Part shown: piece after piece, positions 5,525 through 5,601 of the stretch
Layout: each line of letters starts with the position of its first letter
Position numbering within the stretch: position 1 is the stretch's first letter
Program-made: the position numbers and the translations under genes
The notes under the pieces: generated by a model
The model's input: the letters and a program-made list of their open reading frames with translations, nothing else
Database searches by the model: none
What the model was told of the DNA's origin: nothing
Assembly: GCA_964553105.1 (NCBI GenBank)
Contig: CAZKJO010000070.1
Coordinates: 1-5,601 of the forward strand
DNA: 5,601 bases
Reading direction: 5' to 3'
From: Profundicola sp964553105
GTDB taxonomy: Bacteria > Bacteroidota > Bacteroidia > Flavobacteriales > Weeksellaceae

Positions 5525-5599
5525 GGGATCATAGCTCAGTTGGTTCAGAGCATCTGCCTTACAAGCAGAGGGTCGGGGGTTCGAATCCCTCTGATCCCA
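5525..5599 (+). tRNA. tRNA-Val (anticodon UAC)
   Basis: A full cloverleaf folds. The acceptor stem is GGGATCA (5525-5531) with TGATCCC (5592-5598), 7 of 7 pairs. The D stem is GCTC (5534-5537) with GAGC (5548-5551). The anticodon stem is TCTGC (5553-5557) with GCAGA (5565-5569), around loop CTTACAA with anticodon TAC at 5560-5562, which reads valine GUA codons. The T stem GGGGG (5575-5579) pairs with CCCTC (5587-5591), including one G-T wobble, around TTCGAAT. The discriminator is A5599. The next bases are CA, not CCA, so the 3' CCA is probably added after transcription. Since the window stops here, further tRNAs could follow in the same transcript. Confidence 0.97.
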
Positions 5600-5601
5600 C
5601 A

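Overview
The window looks like chromosomal housekeeping DNA from a member of the Bacteroidota, most likely the Flavobacteriia or Sphingobacteriia. The evidence is an AT-rich background, three promoters with the Bacteroidota -7 consensus TAnnTTTG (all three share TATATTTGCA), no clear Shine-Dalgarno sequences, and protein sequences typical of the phylum. The genus cannot be fixed by eye.

Layout, left to right. A 53-residue two-helix membrane protein (85-246, +) converges on rlmN (345-1367, -; probably starting further upstream), with a bidirectional terminator hairpin between them (261-298). queA (1499-2554, -) lies upstream of rlmN on the same strand and has its own hairpin plus eight-T terminator (1421-1458). 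About 514 bp without a convincing gene follows. It contains the queA promoter, a GC-rich imperfect palindrome of about 165 bp (2866-3033), and the tgt promoter. tgt (3069-4199, +) and an LptF/LptG-family permease gene (4196-5293, +) form an overlapping pair. The window closes with a promoter and a tRNA-Val(UAC) gene (5525-5599).

Functionally this is an RNA-modification locus. Tgt inserts preQ1 at G34 of tRNAs with GUN anticodons, and QueA converts the inserted base to epoxyqueuosine; the two genes are transcribed divergently from one intergenic region. RlmN methylates A2503 of 23S rRNA and A37 of some tRNAs. The LptG-like protein belongs to the lipopolysaccharide export ABC transporter and is probably translationally coupled to tgt.

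Points worth a second look are: (1) the compound palindrome upstream of tgt, which may be a REP/MITE-like repeat; (2) Tgt lacking all three zinc-site cysteines and the usual base-pocket cysteine; (3) rlmN having no ATG, GTG or TTG that would include its conserved N-terminus, suggesting an AUU or AUA start; (4) a nearly leaderless tgt mRNA. I did not find a new defence or mobile system here.
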